From NCBI RefSeq assembly GCF_900115695.1, contig NZ_FOXK01000016.1, positions 1 through 64,000 of the forward strand: 64,000 nucleotides of DNA, written 5' to 3'. This DNA comes from Ectopseudomonas toyotomiensis (GTDB lineage: Bacteria; Pseudomonadota; Gammaproteobacteria; Pseudomonadales; Pseudomonadaceae). Below the pieces are notes generated by a model that did not search any database, was not told where the DNA came from, and saw only the letters and a list, made by a program, of their open reading frames with translations. Below, piece by piece: positions 16,251 through 24,938 of the stretch. The translations under genes were made by a program, and so were the position numbers. Position 1 is the stretch's first letter, and each line of letters begins with the position of its first letter.

Positions 16251-16784
16251 TTACCAGGCGATGGTGACTTGCACGGTGTCCGTGTAGGTGCCTGGGCTTG
16301 GGGTGTTCTGTGTGGGCACGCGGCCGTAGACGATCACTTCTTCGTTGGCACCGGTGCCAGTGCCGGAAAGCACCGTGCCTGTGGCCCCACCGTCGCCCCA
16401 GGGTTCGGTACGGCCGCTGTCCTGATAGAGGTTGTACGCGACGTACTCACCGGCATTGATCATGCGCCTTTGGCTGCCGGAAGCATTCTGCCCGGCGCTC
16501 AGTGCAACGCTGTAGTCGGTTCCCAAGCTGCATTGCAAGCCAAACGAGCTGCCCCCGGCGCTGCCGAAGGAGCGGCCGTCGATCAGGTTGGCGAGGTCGT
16601 TGTAGTCACCGAAGGATAGTGAGCCGAAGGTGTTGCTGGAGCCGCTGGCCGTACCATTGGTTACCGTGCAACCGGTGCCGATGGTGATCTGAACGTTGAG
16701 TTGACCTTGCAACTCGCCGGCCGAGAAAACCGGTGCAGCGAAGAGCGAAAGTGCCAGGGCGGCGCTTCTCGTGATGGGCTTCAT
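16251..16784 (-). CDS. cupE1: Major pilin of archaic chaperone-usher pilus (spore coat U domain)
   Basis: A 177-residue exported SCPU protein. The signal peptide MKPITRSAALALSLFAAPVFSA is followed by GELQGQLNVQITIGTGCTV, an FGSLSFGDY motif, LQCSLG, and the final strand YTDTVQVTIAW. Being first in the operon and rich in Gly/Ser/Thr, it corresponds to CsuA/B or CupE1, the shaft subunit. Such pili drive attachment and biofilm formation. A promoter with a palindrome over its -10 lies just upstream. Confidence 0.87.
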   Translation of the reverse strand: MKPITRSAALALSLFAAPVFSAGELQGQLNVQITIGTGCTVTNGTASGSSNTFGSLSFGDYNDLANLIDGRSFGSAGGSSFGLQCSLGTDYSVALSAGQNASGSQRRMINAGEYVAYNLYQDSGRTEPWGDGGATGTVLSGTGTGANEEVIVYGRVPTQNTPSPGTYTDTVQVTIAW

Positions 16785-16813
16785 CGGTCGAGTCCCTTCG
16801 AAATGGAGTTGTT

Positions 16814-16845
16814 TGGACCATAGTCCATACCTCCTTCGTGCTCAA
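16814..16845 (-). promoter_or_regulatory. Promoter and palindromic operator of the chaperone-usher operon
   Basis: On the minus strand TTGAGC (16845-16840) and TATGGT (16822-16817) are 17 bp apart. The inverted repeat TGGAC-CATA-GTCCA (16814-16827) covers the -10. The combination suggests a regulator that acts by occluding the promoter; which protein binds cannot be told. Confidence 0.5.
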
Positions 16846-16995
16846 AAAATAAGCATTATCGGCTTGCAGCGCGGATGGCACATATAACTGATTGATTGGT
16901 CAATAAAAATTCTGCTCGTGTAAGAGATGGCGACATATCTCGTTAGCCAATTACCTACATGTTTTTCAGACAACGATTGCAAGACGATTCCGGGA

Positions 16996-17817
16996 TCAGA
17001 GCCTGCTCACCCCCGCAATCACCGGCGTGCCGCTCAGAGGGTCGCGCAGCAGCGTGCAGCGTACGCCGTACAGGCGTTCGACCAGCTCCGAGGTGACGAC
17101 CTCGTCGGGGTGGCCGCTGGCGACGATCCGGCCCTGGTGCATGGCGATCAGGTGGTCGGCGTAGCGGCAGGCGCTGGAGAGGTCGTGCACCACCATGACG
17201 ATGGTCTTGCCGGCGGCGGCGAGTTGGCGGATCAGTTCGAATACTTCGATCTGATGGCCCAGGTCCAGCGCCGATGTGGGTTCGTCGAGCAGCAGCAAAG
17301 GCGTGGCCTGGGCGATGGCCATGGCGATCCAGGCGCGCTGGCGCTGGCCGCCGGACATCGACTCCAGCGGCCGATCGGCCAGTTCGACCAGATCGGCGGC
17401 TACCAACGCCGCGTCGACGATGGCCTGGTCTTCCTCGCTCCACTGGCGCAGCAGGCTCTGGTGCGGTTGGCGACCGAAGCGGATCAGTTCGCTGACCGTC
17501 AGGCCATCGGGAGCTGAGGCGTCCTGGGGCAGCAGGGCGAGCCGGCGCGCCACTTCACGCGACGGCAGGCTGCCGATGGCCTTGCCGTCGAGCAGGACGC
17601 TGCCCGAGATGGGCTTGTGCAAACGGGCGAGGCCGGCAAGCAGGGTGGATTTGCCGCAGCCGTTGGGGCCGACGATGGCGCTGACCTGGCCACTGGGAAT
17701 CACCAGGTTGAGGTCTTCGATGATGCGGGTCTGGGCATAGCCCATGCTCAGGTCGCGGGCTTCGAGGCGCACGTCGGACTGGCGGGCGTCGCCGAGCAGT
17801 GAGGAAAGCAGGGTCAT
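16996..17817 (-). CDS. Iron-siderophore-type ABC transporter ATP-binding protein
   Basis: A 273-residue FecE/FepC-like ATPase. Walker A is GPNGCGKST near residue 48, the Q-loop is ALLPQDASAPDG, the signature is MSGGQRQRAWIAMAIAQ, Walker B is LLLLDEPTSALD, and the switch histidine is in VVHDLSSACRYAD. The signature SGGQRQRAWIAMA is characteristic of ferric-siderophore/heme/B12 importers. The start overlaps the permease stop (ATGA). It ends the four-gene operon. Confidence 0.9.
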   Translation of the reverse strand: MTLLSSLLGDARQSDVRLEARDLSMGYAQTRIIEDLNLVIPSGQVSAIVGPNGCGKSTLLAGLARLHKPISGSVLLDGKAIGSLPSREVARRLALLPQDASAPDGLTVSELIRFGRQPHQSLLRQWSEEDQAIVDAALVAADLVELADRPLESMSGGQRQRAWIAMAIAQATPLLLLDEPTSALDLGHQIEVFELIRQLAAAGKTIVMVVHDLSSACRYADHLIAMHQGRIVASGHPDEVVTSELVERLYGVRCTLLRDPLSGTPVIAGVSRL

Positions 17818-18878
17818 GTCGAACTCCGTGGGGCCTGGCGCAGCAGAATCCACAGCAGGAAGGGGCCGCCAACCACGGCGGCGATGATGCCGACCGGGAT
17901 TTCGATGGGCGCCAGCAGGGTACGGCCGAGCCAGTCGGCGAGAATCATCATCAGCGCGCCGGACAGGGCCGCGTTGAGCACCGGCACGCCGTGTCGGTTG
18001 CACAGGTGGCGGGCCATTTCCGGCGCCGCCAGGGCGATCAGGCCCACCGGGCCGACCACGGCAACAGCCAGGGCCGTGAGCCAGACGCACAGGGCCAGGG
18101 TGAGCAGGCGCATGCGTTGCAGGCGTACACCGAGGCCGATGGCGACGTTGTCGGAAAAGCGCATCAGGCTCAGCGCATTGACCAGCAGCTTGGCCAGCGG
18201 CAGGCCCACGGCCAGGCCGATGCCGAGCAGCAGCACCGAGTCGGCCGGGCGTGCATTGAGGCTGCCGACCGTCCAGGGGTAGGCGGCGTTGGCGGCGTCC
18301 ATGTCGCTGCGCGCCAGCATCAGGTTGGTCAGTGCACCGAACAGCGCGCCGATGGCGATACCCACGACGATGAAACGATAGCCGCGTGCGCCACCGCCGG
18401 CGGCCAGGGCAAAGGTCAGTACCGCTGCGGTGGCGGCGCCGCTCAGCGCCAGGGCCGAGGGCGCCAGGCTGGTGGGTACGGCGACGATGGAGGCGACGGC
18501 GAAGGCGGTGGCACCGTTGTCGATACCGATCACCCCCGGCGTGGCCAGGCGGTTGCGCGCCAGGGTCTGCAGCAGGCAGCCGGCAGCGCCGAGGGCGCCG
18601 CCGCTGAGCAGGCCGGCGATCAGCCGGGGCAGGCGCAGCTCCTGAATCAGGAACACTTGTAGCGCCTCACCCTGGCCGAAGGCGGCCAGCAGGGCTTTCC
18701 AGGGCGTAAGGGCGTCATCGCCGGCCGCCAGTATCCAGGTGGCGACAGCGACCAGCAGCAGACTGAGGAGCAATGCGACGACCATGCTGCGTCGATGCAG
18801 CAGCAGGCTGTAGCCACCCAGACGCAGCAGGTGATGGCCGGCCGGGGCGAGCAGAGGGCGTGAGGCAGAAATGTTCAT
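17814..18878 (-). CDS. FecCD-family permease (siderophore-type)
   Basis: A 354-residue inner-membrane permease. It begins with a cytoplasmic lead of about 45 residues and has about ten hydrophobic helices. FecCD signatures include ELRLPRLIAGLLSGGALGAAGCLLQTLARNRLATPGVIG and VGLIALAAPEMARHL. I chose the ATG at 18878, one base after the stop of the upstream permease (TGACATG). It pairs with the permease at 18880-19881 to form the channel. Confidence 0.9.
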   Translation of the reverse strand: MNISASRPLLAPAGHHLLRLGGYSLLLHRRSMVVALLLSLLLVAVATWILAAGDDALTPWKALLAAFGQGEALQVFLIQELRLPRLIAGLLSGGALGAAGCLLQTLARNRLATPGVIGIDNGATAFAVASIVAVPTSLAPSALALSGAATAAVLTFALAAGGGARGYRFIVVGIAIGALFGALTNLMLARSDMDAANAAYPWTVGSLNARPADSVLLLGIGLAVGLPLAKLLVNALSLMRFSDNVAIGLGVRLQRMRLLTLALCVWLTALAVAVVGPVGLIALAAPEMARHLCNRHGVPVLNAALSGALMMILADWLGRTLLAPIEIPVGIIAAVVGGPFLLWILLRQAPRSST

Positions 18879-18879
18879 G

Positions 18880-19881
18880 TCACAGGGTCGGCAGGCGGTG
18901 GTTGCGCACCACCGCAATCAGGATCGGCGCGCCGACGAAGGCAGTCACCACGCCCACCGGCAGTTCGTAGGGGCGTACCAGCAGGCGCGAGATGACGTCG
19001 GCCAGCAGCAGGACGCAGGGGCCGAGCAGCATGCTCAGGCCCAGGGTGCGGCGGATATCGGAGCCGACCAGGCGGCGAGCGATATAGGGCACGATCAGGC
19101 CGATAAAGGCGATGGGGCCGGCGGCAGCCGTGGCGGTGCCGACCAGGATCGCCACGGCCAGCAGGGTGCCCAGGCGCGTCAGTTGCGGATGGTGACCGAG
19201 GCCGCTGGCGACGCGCTCACCCAGCGCCAGGGCGGCCAGCGGACGCACCACCAGCAGCGCCATCAACAGTCCTCCGAGCAGCCCCGGCAGGCTCCAGTCG
19301 AGCGTATCCAGCGGGCGACCCGCCAGGGCGCCGATGACCCAGAAGCGCATTTCATCGGCGGTGCGCTGATCCCATAACAGCAGCAGGCTGCTCAGCGCGC
19401 CAAGCATGCCGGAGAACGCGGCGCCGGCCAGCACCAGGCGCACGGGGTCGTCACCGACGCCACGCATGCGCGTGACCAGCAGCACCAGCACGCAACCCAC
19501 CAGTGCACCCAGCATGGCGACGCCCAGGTGCAGGCCGGCAGCCGAGGCGCCCAGGTTGATCGCCAGCACCACGGCGAACGAGGCACCGGCGCTGACCCCG
19601 AGCAGCCCGGGTTCGGCCAGCGGGTTGCGGGTCACCGCTTGCAGCAGCACACCCGCCGCGCCCAGGGCGAGGCCGACCAACAGGGCCAGTTCGGTACGCA
19701 CCCAGCGCAATTCGAAGACGATGAAGCGGGCATCGTCATCGCCGCTGCCGAGCAGGGCTTGCAGACTCGGCAGGATGCCGATGTCACCTGCACCCAGTAG
19801 CAAACTGGCGACGCACAAGAACAACAGGCACAGAGCCGCGTAGCTCAGCGCCTGAGGGACGGAAAGGCGTGCTGCGAGCAT
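18880..19881 (-). CDS. FecCD-family permease (siderophore-type)
   Basis: A 333-residue inner-membrane permease with about nine to ten helices. The family motifs ELRWVRTELALLVGLALGAAGVLLQAVTRNPLAEPGLLGVSAG and FIGLIVPYIARRLVG are clear. Its ATG overlaps the stop of the binding-protein gene by one base (TGATG), and the second permease starts one base after its stop. Confidence 0.9.
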   Translation of the reverse strand: MLAARLSVPQALSYAALCLLFLCVASLLLGAGDIGILPSLQALLGSGDDDARFIVFELRWVRTELALLVGLALGAAGVLLQAVTRNPLAEPGLLGVSAGASFAVVLAINLGASAAGLHLGVAMLGALVGCVLVLLVTRMRGVGDDPVRLVLAGAAFSGMLGALSSLLLLWDQRTADEMRFWVIGALAGRPLDTLDWSLPGLLGGLLMALLVVRPLAALALGERVASGLGHHPQLTRLGTLLAVAILVGTATAAAGPIAFIGLIVPYIARRLVGSDIRRTLGLSMLLGPCVLLLADVISRLLVRPYELPVGVVTAFVGAPILIAVVRNHRLPTL

Positions 19882-20795
19882 CAGTCGAGCAGGGCCTTCT
19901 CCACGTCATCGAGTACCTGCTGAGCCGCCAGGTAGCCGGAGCTGCTGCTCCAGATCTGGCCGTCGACGGTCACCACATGACCGTCGGCGACGGCTGACAG
20001 GCGGGTGAAGGCAGGTTGCTTGCGCGCGTCTTCCAAGGCCTTGCGACCATCCGGATTGAGCGTGGCGAGGAAGATCCAGTCGGCATTGATGCGTGACAGG
20101 TTCTCCAGGCTCAGCACGTCGCTGTGTGGTTTCTGCGTCTGGGCTGCGGCCAGCTCGTTGGCACGCAGGCCGAGATCGCTCAGCAACTGGCCAACGAACA
20201 GGTGGCTGGACATGATCACCGGCCCCTGCGGGTTCCAGCGCACCACGCTGACTGCCTGGCCCTGCGGCAGACGCTGGCGCAGCTCGGCACTGCGCTTGTC
20301 GATTTCGGCGATACGCTGCTGGCCTTCTTCCTGTTTGCCGAGGGCCTGGGCGTAGGTCATGTAGGTTTCGCGCCAGTCCTGAAAGGAGTTGCCGGCGGGC
20401 ACCACGGTGGGCGCCATCAGGCTCAGTTTGGCGTACAGATCGCGTGACAGATCGCTGGAGGCCAGCACCAGGTCCGGCTGCAGGCGCAGGATGGCCTCCA
20501 GGTTGGGTTCGCGCACGCTGCCCACCAGGGTGATCTTGCCTGCTGTGGTCTTGAGATAGTCCGGTACGTCGTCGCCACCGCGACTGGCCAGAGTGCCGAC
20601 CGGCTGTATGCCGAGTGACAGCGCCGCATCCAGGGCGCTGTCGCCCAGTGCCACCACGCGCTGTGGCGTGCCGCTGAGTTTCAGCGGGCCATTGGCACTG
20701 TCCAGCGTGCGTTCGCTGGCTTGCAGGGGCAGGGCAAGCAGCAGCGACGTGGTAATCGCTACCGCTGTACGTTGCAGATGAGAGCGGATAGACAT
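19881..20795 (-). CDS. Iron-siderophore-type periplasmic binding protein
   Basis: A 304-residue class III (BtuF/FecB-like) binding protein. The signal peptide ends at LALPLQAS. The mature protein starts with RTLDSANGPLKLSGTPQRVVALGDSALDAALSLGIQPVG, then the EPNLEAILRLQPDLVLA motif shared by ferric-siderophore binding proteins. It is first in the operon. I chose the ATG at 20795 because a signal peptide follows directly. No TonB-dependent receptor is in the window, so the ligand is unknown. Confidence 0.88.
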   Translation of the reverse strand: MSIRSHLQRTAVAITTSLLLALPLQASERTLDSANGPLKLSGTPQRVVALGDSALDAALSLGIQPVGTLASRGGDDVPDYLKTTAGKITLVGSVREPNLEAILRLQPDLVLASSDLSRDLYAKLSLMAPTVVPAGNSFQDWRETYMTYAQALGKQEEGQQRIAEIDKRSAELRQRLPQGQAVSVVRWNPQGPVIMSSHLFVGQLLSDLGLRANELAAAQTQKPHSDVLSLENLSRINADWIFLATLNPDGRKALEDARKQPAFTRLSAVADGHVVTVDGQIWSSSSGYLAAQQVLDDVEKALLD

Positions 20796-20874
20796 GCTGG
20801 ACTCCGGGTCGAGACGAGCAGCGGCAAGCGCTGTTCCGGGCAGGATCGAAAGCAAGCTATCTTTTACTAGGTGA

Positions 20875-20893
20875 GTTAATGAAAATCCATCGC
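20875..20893 (-). promoter_or_regulatory. Candidate Fur box
   Basis: About 13 of 19 positions match the Fur consensus (GATAATGATAATCATTATC) 80-100 bp upstream of the binding-protein ATG, in the AT-rich stretch TTAATGAAAATCCATCG. It fits an iron-uptake operon, but the match is moderate. Confidence 0.35.
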
Positions 20894-20978
20894 ATTTACG
20901 AAGTGTTTACAGGATGCAGGTGCTGAATGAGCCGGCGATGCCCGGGCCTTGACATGAGGCTCGGGCGTGCTGATGTGC

Positions 20979-21680
20979 TCAGTGCTTCAGCTTGGCCAGC
21001 CAATCGCCGAGCATCATGGCGCTCGCTTGCTCAAGGGCGCTGGCATGACGCTTGGCGTCGTGACGCAGGGCGACGGGATCGATGCCCGAGCCGGCCAGTT
21101 CGCTGGCATGGCCCAGCAGCCAATGCTCGAAGCGGTCGCCGCGCACTTCCGGGTGAAATTGCAGGCCCAGCACGTTCTGCCCGCGAGCGAAGGCCTGCTG
21201 GCGGCACAGCGGGGTCGAGGCGAGCAGGGTGCAGCCTTCCGGCAGGTCGAAGGTGTCGCCATGCCAATGCAGCACGGCGACGTCGCGCAGGGCGGCAAGT
21301 GGCTGATGGTCGGAGGCTGCCAGCTCCAGCGTCGACCAGCCGATTTCCTTGGCTGGCCCTGGGTAGACGGTGGAGCCCAATGCCGCAGCCATCAGCTGCG
21401 CACCGAGGCAGATGCCCAGCGTCGGCTTATCGGCTGCCAGCCGTGCGCGCAGTATTTCCAGTTCATCGGAGACGAGCGGGTAGCGGTCGTGGTCATAGAC
21501 GCCGATAGGGCCGCCGAGCACCACCAGCAGGTCTGCTGCGAGCGGGTCGAGTTGACTGAGGTCACGTTCCGCAGCGTCGATGTACTCGATCTGGTAGCCG
21601 GCAGCGCGCAGCGGCGCCTCGAAGCTGCCGAGATCCTCGAAACCGACGTGGCGGATGGCTTGCAGGGTAAGTTGGGTCAT
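20979..21680 (-). CDS. Class I glutamine amidotransferase domain protein
   Basis: A 233-residue stand-alone GATase domain related to GMP synthase subunit A and GuaA-like amidases. The nucleophile Cys91 lies in LGICLGAQLMAAALG. His176 and Glu178 are in LQFHPEV, completing the Cys-His-Glu triad. The oxyanion strand LLVVLGGPIGVYD is at residues 51-63. It could hydrolyse glutamine or gamma-glutamyl compounds. It is the last gene of a minus-strand operon with a homoserine-dehydrogenase-like and a VOC protein. I chose ATG 21680 over an in-frame TTG 6 nt upstream. Confidence 0.85.
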   Translation of the reverse strand: MTQLTLQAIRHVGFEDLGSFEAPLRAAGYQIEYIDAAERDLSQLDPLAADLLVVLGGPIGVYDHDRYPLVSDELEILRARLAADKPTLGICLGAQLMAAALGSTVYPGPAKEIGWSTLELAASDHQPLAALRDVAVLHWHGDTFDLPEGCTLLASTPLCRQQAFARGQNVLGLQFHPEVRGDRFEHWLLGHASELAGSGIDPVALRHDAKRHASALEQASAMMLGDWLAKLKH

Positions 21681-21692
21681 GCGCAATGTCCG

Positions 21693-22706
21693 TCAATAAA
21701 GCAGGGGGGAGCGCCCCCTTGCTTGGAGAATGTGTTCAAGGTCCTTCAGCGCAGCGGCGGCGGTGGCGAGTGGTTCAGCGCCGCCGCCGATGGCGAGCGT
21801 CTCGCCCATGGCGTCGCTGTTGATGCGGATCGCCTTGTTCTTGCCACTTACCAGGGCAAAGGGGTCGGACAGTGCGTAGGTCTTGATACCGACGCTGGCG
21901 CGGATCGCGCCGTCCACGTAGGTGAGGCTGCCGACCAGCCGGGGCACCAGGCCCTGCGACTTCCAGGCGTCGATACGCTGCTCGGTGACCGAGTGGATGC
22001 CTTCGACTTCCAGGTCCGCCATCGTCAGCTTGGCGCCAAGGCCGAAGTTGGCCAGCAGCAGGAGTTTGCAGGCGGTGTCCCAGCCTTCGGTGTCGTTGCG
22101 CGTATCCGCTTCGGCGAAGCCACCGGCCTGGGCCTCACGCAGTGCCGCATCGAAACCAAGCCCTTGGGTGCGCATGGCATCGAGCAGGTAGTTGGTGGTG
22201 GCATTGAGAATGCCCTCGACGCTGAGCACCTTGCAGCCGGCCAGGCTGTGTTCGAGCAGGTCGAGCGTGGGCAGGGCGGCCGCGGCTGCACCACTGAGTT
22301 TCAGCAGTGCTCCGGAGGCGCGCGCTAGTTCGCGCAGACGCGGCCCGCTATGCACCAGTGCGCCCTTGGAGATGGCGATGCAGTCGCGCCCGGCGGACAG
22401 CGCCGCACAGAGGTAGTCCAGGCCCGGCCCGCCGTTGCGAAAATCACTGGGGCCGGCCTCGATCAGCACCTCAGCATCGCTCGCCGCGATGAAATCCGGC
22501 CCCGACAGACCGGGCTGCAGGGCGTCCAGCTGGTTGGCCTGCAGGCCATTGGCATCGGTCAGGCCGGCGCGTGAGCCACAGACGGCAACCAGCCGCACGT
22601 CCACGCCATAGACCTGGCGATAGCGGTCGCGACGTTGCAGCAGCAGGTTGGCCGTGGCGCGGCCGACACCGCCAAAACCGGCGATTGCAACCTTGAGCGT
22701 TTGCAT
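21693..22706 (-). CDS. Homoserine dehydrogenase-family oxidoreductase
   Basis: A 337-residue NAD(P)-dependent enzyme. The Rossmann motif AIAGFGGVGRATANLLLQ is at residues 7-24. A central homoserine-dehydrogenase domain has ISKGALVHSG, GILNATTNYLLDAM and GGFAEADTRNDTEGWDTACKL, the last being the substrate-site region. The C-terminal ACT domain of long homoserine dehydrogenases is missing, so it is a short single-function form. It probably oxidises a homoserine-like alcohol; a dedicated catabolic or detoxifying role is suggested by the VOC and GATase neighbours. It is 12 nt from the GATase gene. Confidence 0.83.
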   Translation of the reverse strand: MQTLKVAIAGFGGVGRATANLLLQRRDRYRQVYGVDVRLVAVCGSRAGLTDANGLQANQLDALQPGLSGPDFIAASDAEVLIEAGPSDFRNGGPGLDYLCAALSAGRDCIAISKGALVHSGPRLRELARASGALLKLSGAAAAALPTLDLLEHSLAGCKVLSVEGILNATTNYLLDAMRTQGLGFDAALREAQAGGFAEADTRNDTEGWDTACKLLLLANFGLGAKLTMADLEVEGIHSVTEQRIDAWKSQGLVPRLVGSLTYVDGAIRASVGIKTYALSDPFALVSGKNKAIRINSDAMGETLAIGGGAEPLATAAAALKDLEHILQARGRSPLLY

Positions 22707-22724
22707 GGGGCGTTCCTTTCGCTG

Positions 22725-23147
22725 TCAGCGGGCGAACAGGTTGTTGATGTCGGCGAAGGCCTTCATTTCGACGGCGTTGCCGCTCGGGTCCTTGAAGAAC
22801 ATCGTCGCCTGTTCGCCCGGCTCGCCCTTGAAGCGGATATAGGGCTTGATGATGAACTCGACACCGGCGGCGGTGAGTTTATCGGCAGCGACCTGCCAGT
22901 CATGCATCGGCAGGACGACGCCGAAGTGGCGCACCGGCACGCCGTGGCCATCGACCGCGTTGGCCGGTACTGCGCCTGCTTCGTCAGGCGCCAGGTGGGC
23001 GACGATCTGGTGCCCGTAGAAATTGAAGTCGATCCACTCTGACGAGCTGCGACCTTCGCTGCAACCGAGCAGATTGCCGTAGAAGTCGCGAGCGGCGGCC
23101 AGGTCGTCAACCGGAAAGGCCAGGTGGAACGGGCATAGTGCGGTCAT
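22725..23147 (-). CDS. VOC (glyoxalase/extradiol dioxygenase-fold) family protein
   Basis: A 140-residue two-module VOC protein. Metal-ligand candidates are His8 (PFHLAFPV), His74 (RHFGVVL) and Glu127 (NAVEMKAF), the expected 2-His-1-Glu facial triad. The segment FKDPSGNAVEMK is the family signature. It is the first gene of the operon, divergent from the LysR-type gene at 23251. Possible activities are a lyase, isomerase or dioxygenase; the substrate is unknown. Confidence 0.82.
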   Translation of the reverse strand: MTALCPFHLAFPVDDLAAARDFYGNLLGCSEGRSSSEWIDFNFYGHQIVAHLAPDEAGAVPANAVDGHGVPVRHFGVVLPMHDWQVAADKLTAAGVEFIIKPYIRFKGEPGEQATMFFKDPSGNAVEMKAFADINNLFAR

Positions 23148-23250
23148 CGGGGGTTCCCTCGTTGGTGAGTGGAATCATCGTATTCGGCGACAAGCCTCTT
23201 AAAAAACTATATGTTCTGATCATGAGCAAAACAGAATCTTATCAATCGCC

Positions 23251-24120
23251 ATGATCATCGAGCTGCGCACGCTGATAGCGGTGGCGCGCTATGGCACCTT
23301 CAGCGCCGCTGGTGAGCGCATCGGCCTGACCCAGGCGGCCGTCAGTGGCCATATGCGCCGCCTGGAGGAAAGCCTGGGTTTCGCTCTGTTCGATCGCACC
23401 GGTCGCTCGGCCACGCTGAATGCTGCAGGGCTGCGGACGTTGGCGCGTGCCGAGGCGCTGGTCGCCGATTTCGATGCCTTGGGCGAGCCGACTCAGGACG
23501 AGGAGTGGGCCAAACCGCTGGAGATCGGCGCGATCGCCTCGGTGCATGCGACCATCCTCACGCGCGCGCTGGTGCCGTTCCGTCAGCGCTTTGCCAACTG
23601 CCGGGTGAATCTGTCGCCTGGCGTTTCACTGCAGTTGATGGACCGAGTCGAAGCGGGAGAACTCGATCTGGCGATCCTCATTCGTCCGGCGTTCGAACCG
23701 CCGCGCGAACTGGAGTGGACGCCACTGGCATGCGAGAGCTACGTGCTGCTTGCGGCCAGCAACGTGGCGGGCGATGACTGGCTGGCGCTGATTCGCGAGC
23801 AGCCCTTTATCCGCTATAGCCGCTCCTCCTTCGGTGGTCGCCAGGTGGAGCGCTTTCTACGCGACCACTCTTTAACGTTGCAGGAGTGGATCGAGGTCGA
23901 CGATATCCAGGCGATGCTGTCGATGGTCGAGAGCGGCCTTGGCGTGGCCGTGGTGCCGTTGACGGAAACCATCCTGCCGCTGCCGGTGAGCGTTCGCGTC
24001 ATCGCGCTCGGCCCGACGGCAATTCATCGCGAGATCGGCGCGCTATATCCCAAGGTCAGCCGTTCGGCGGCCGTGGCGGGTTTTATCGAGTGTTTGCAGA
24101 GCGCTGGCGTGGCTCGCTAG
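23251..24120 (+). CDS. LysR-family transcriptional regulator
   Basis: A 289-residue LysR protein. The N-terminal winged helix is IIELRTLIAVARYGTFSAAGERIGLTQAAVSGHMRRLEESLGFALFDRTGR, and an effector-binding domain follows from about residue 90. It is divergent from the VOC/homoserine-dehydrogenase/GATase operon across 103 bp, which is the standard layout for a LysR-type activator of its neighbour. The intergenic region has TTCTG (23214-23218) and CAGAA (23232-23236) as a loose inverted repeat. Confidence 0.88.
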   Translation: MIIELRTLIAVARYGTFSAAGERIGLTQAAVSGHMRRLEESLGFALFDRTGRSATLNAAGLRTLARAEALVADFDALGEPTQDEEWAKPLEIGAIASVHATILTRALVPFRQRFANCRVNLSPGVSLQLMDRVEAGELDLAILIRPAFEPPRELEWTPLACESYVLLAASNVAGDDWLALIREQPFIRYSRSSFGGRQVERFLRDHSLTLQEWIEVDDIQAMLSMVESGLGVAVVPLTETILPLPVSVRVIALGPTAIHREIGALYPKVSRSAAVAGFIECLQSAGVAR

Positions 24121-24245
24121 AGGGCTGATGCCAGCATTTTCATCTTTGCTTTGAAACTCCTAGCGGCTTTGCCTGCTTTTTTCATACACAGGCATGCTGC
24201 AGACTGGCGTCCATTTCGCGTCATCTACCGATCAGGAGAGTGTTC

Positions 24246-24896
24246 ATGAGCCCCGTTTCTTTCGCGCGTCAGCGTTACACCACCAAGGCTTACGATGCCA
24301 GCCGCCAGGTGGATCAGGCGATCATCGACGAGCTGCTGGAGTTGCTGCGCCTGTCGCCGTCTTCGGTCAACTCGCAGCCCTGGCACTTCGTCGTAGCGAG
24401 CACTGCAGAAGGCAAGGCGCGCCTGGCCAAGGGCGCTCAGGGTGGCTTCGCCTATAACCAGTCGAAGATTTTGAATGCTTCGCACGTGATCCTGATCTGC
24501 GCCCGCCGTGACCTCGACGATGCTTACCTGGCCGATGTGCTGCAGCAGGAAGCCGCCGATGGCCGTTTCCGCGATGACGCGGCGCGCACCACTCAACACA
24601 ACACCCGCAGCAGCTATGTCGAATTGCACCGTGGCCTTGGCGACATCCCGCACTGGGCGGAGAAACAGGCCTATCTGGCGCTGGGCACCTTGCTTCTGGG
24701 CGCAGCCGCCAAAGGCGTGGATGCCACGCCGATGGAGGGCATCGACCGCGAGGCGCTGGATGAGGAGCTGGGGCTGGCCGCTCAGGGGCTGAGCAGCATG
24801 GTCGCGGTAGCGCTGGGGTATCACAGCGACAGCGATTTCAATGCGGAGCTGCCGAAGTCGCGTCTGCCAGCCGAGCGCGTCTTCACTCACCTCTGA
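24246..24896 (+). CDS. nfsB: Oxygen-insensitive NAD(P)H nitroreductase-type flavoprotein
   Basis: A 216-residue FMN-dependent nitroreductase of the NfsB group. The FMN-phosphate binding RQRYTTKAYD is near the N-terminus, with LRLSPSSVNSQPWHF following, and the C-terminal AVALGYHSDSDFNAELPKSRLP is typical of the E. coli NfsB line (217 residues). Substrates include nitroaromatics and quinones. I chose ATG 24246 because CAGGAGAG lies 6-13 nt upstream; a GTG at 24240 is inside that site. It is a single-gene unit. Confidence 0.88.
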   Translation: MSPVSFARQRYTTKAYDASRQVDQAIIDELLELLRLSPSSVNSQPWHFVVASTAEGKARLAKGAQGGFAYNQSKILNASHVILICARRDLDDAYLADVLQQEAADGRFRDDAARTTQHNTRSSYVELHRGLGDIPHWAEKQAYLALGTLLLGAAAKGVDATPMEGIDREALDEELGLAAQGLSSMVAVALGYHSDSDFNAELPKSRLPAERVFTHL

Positions 24897-24938
24897 ACCT
24901 CATGCCGCGCCCCTCGTCTGCAGGGGCGCAACCGCTGC

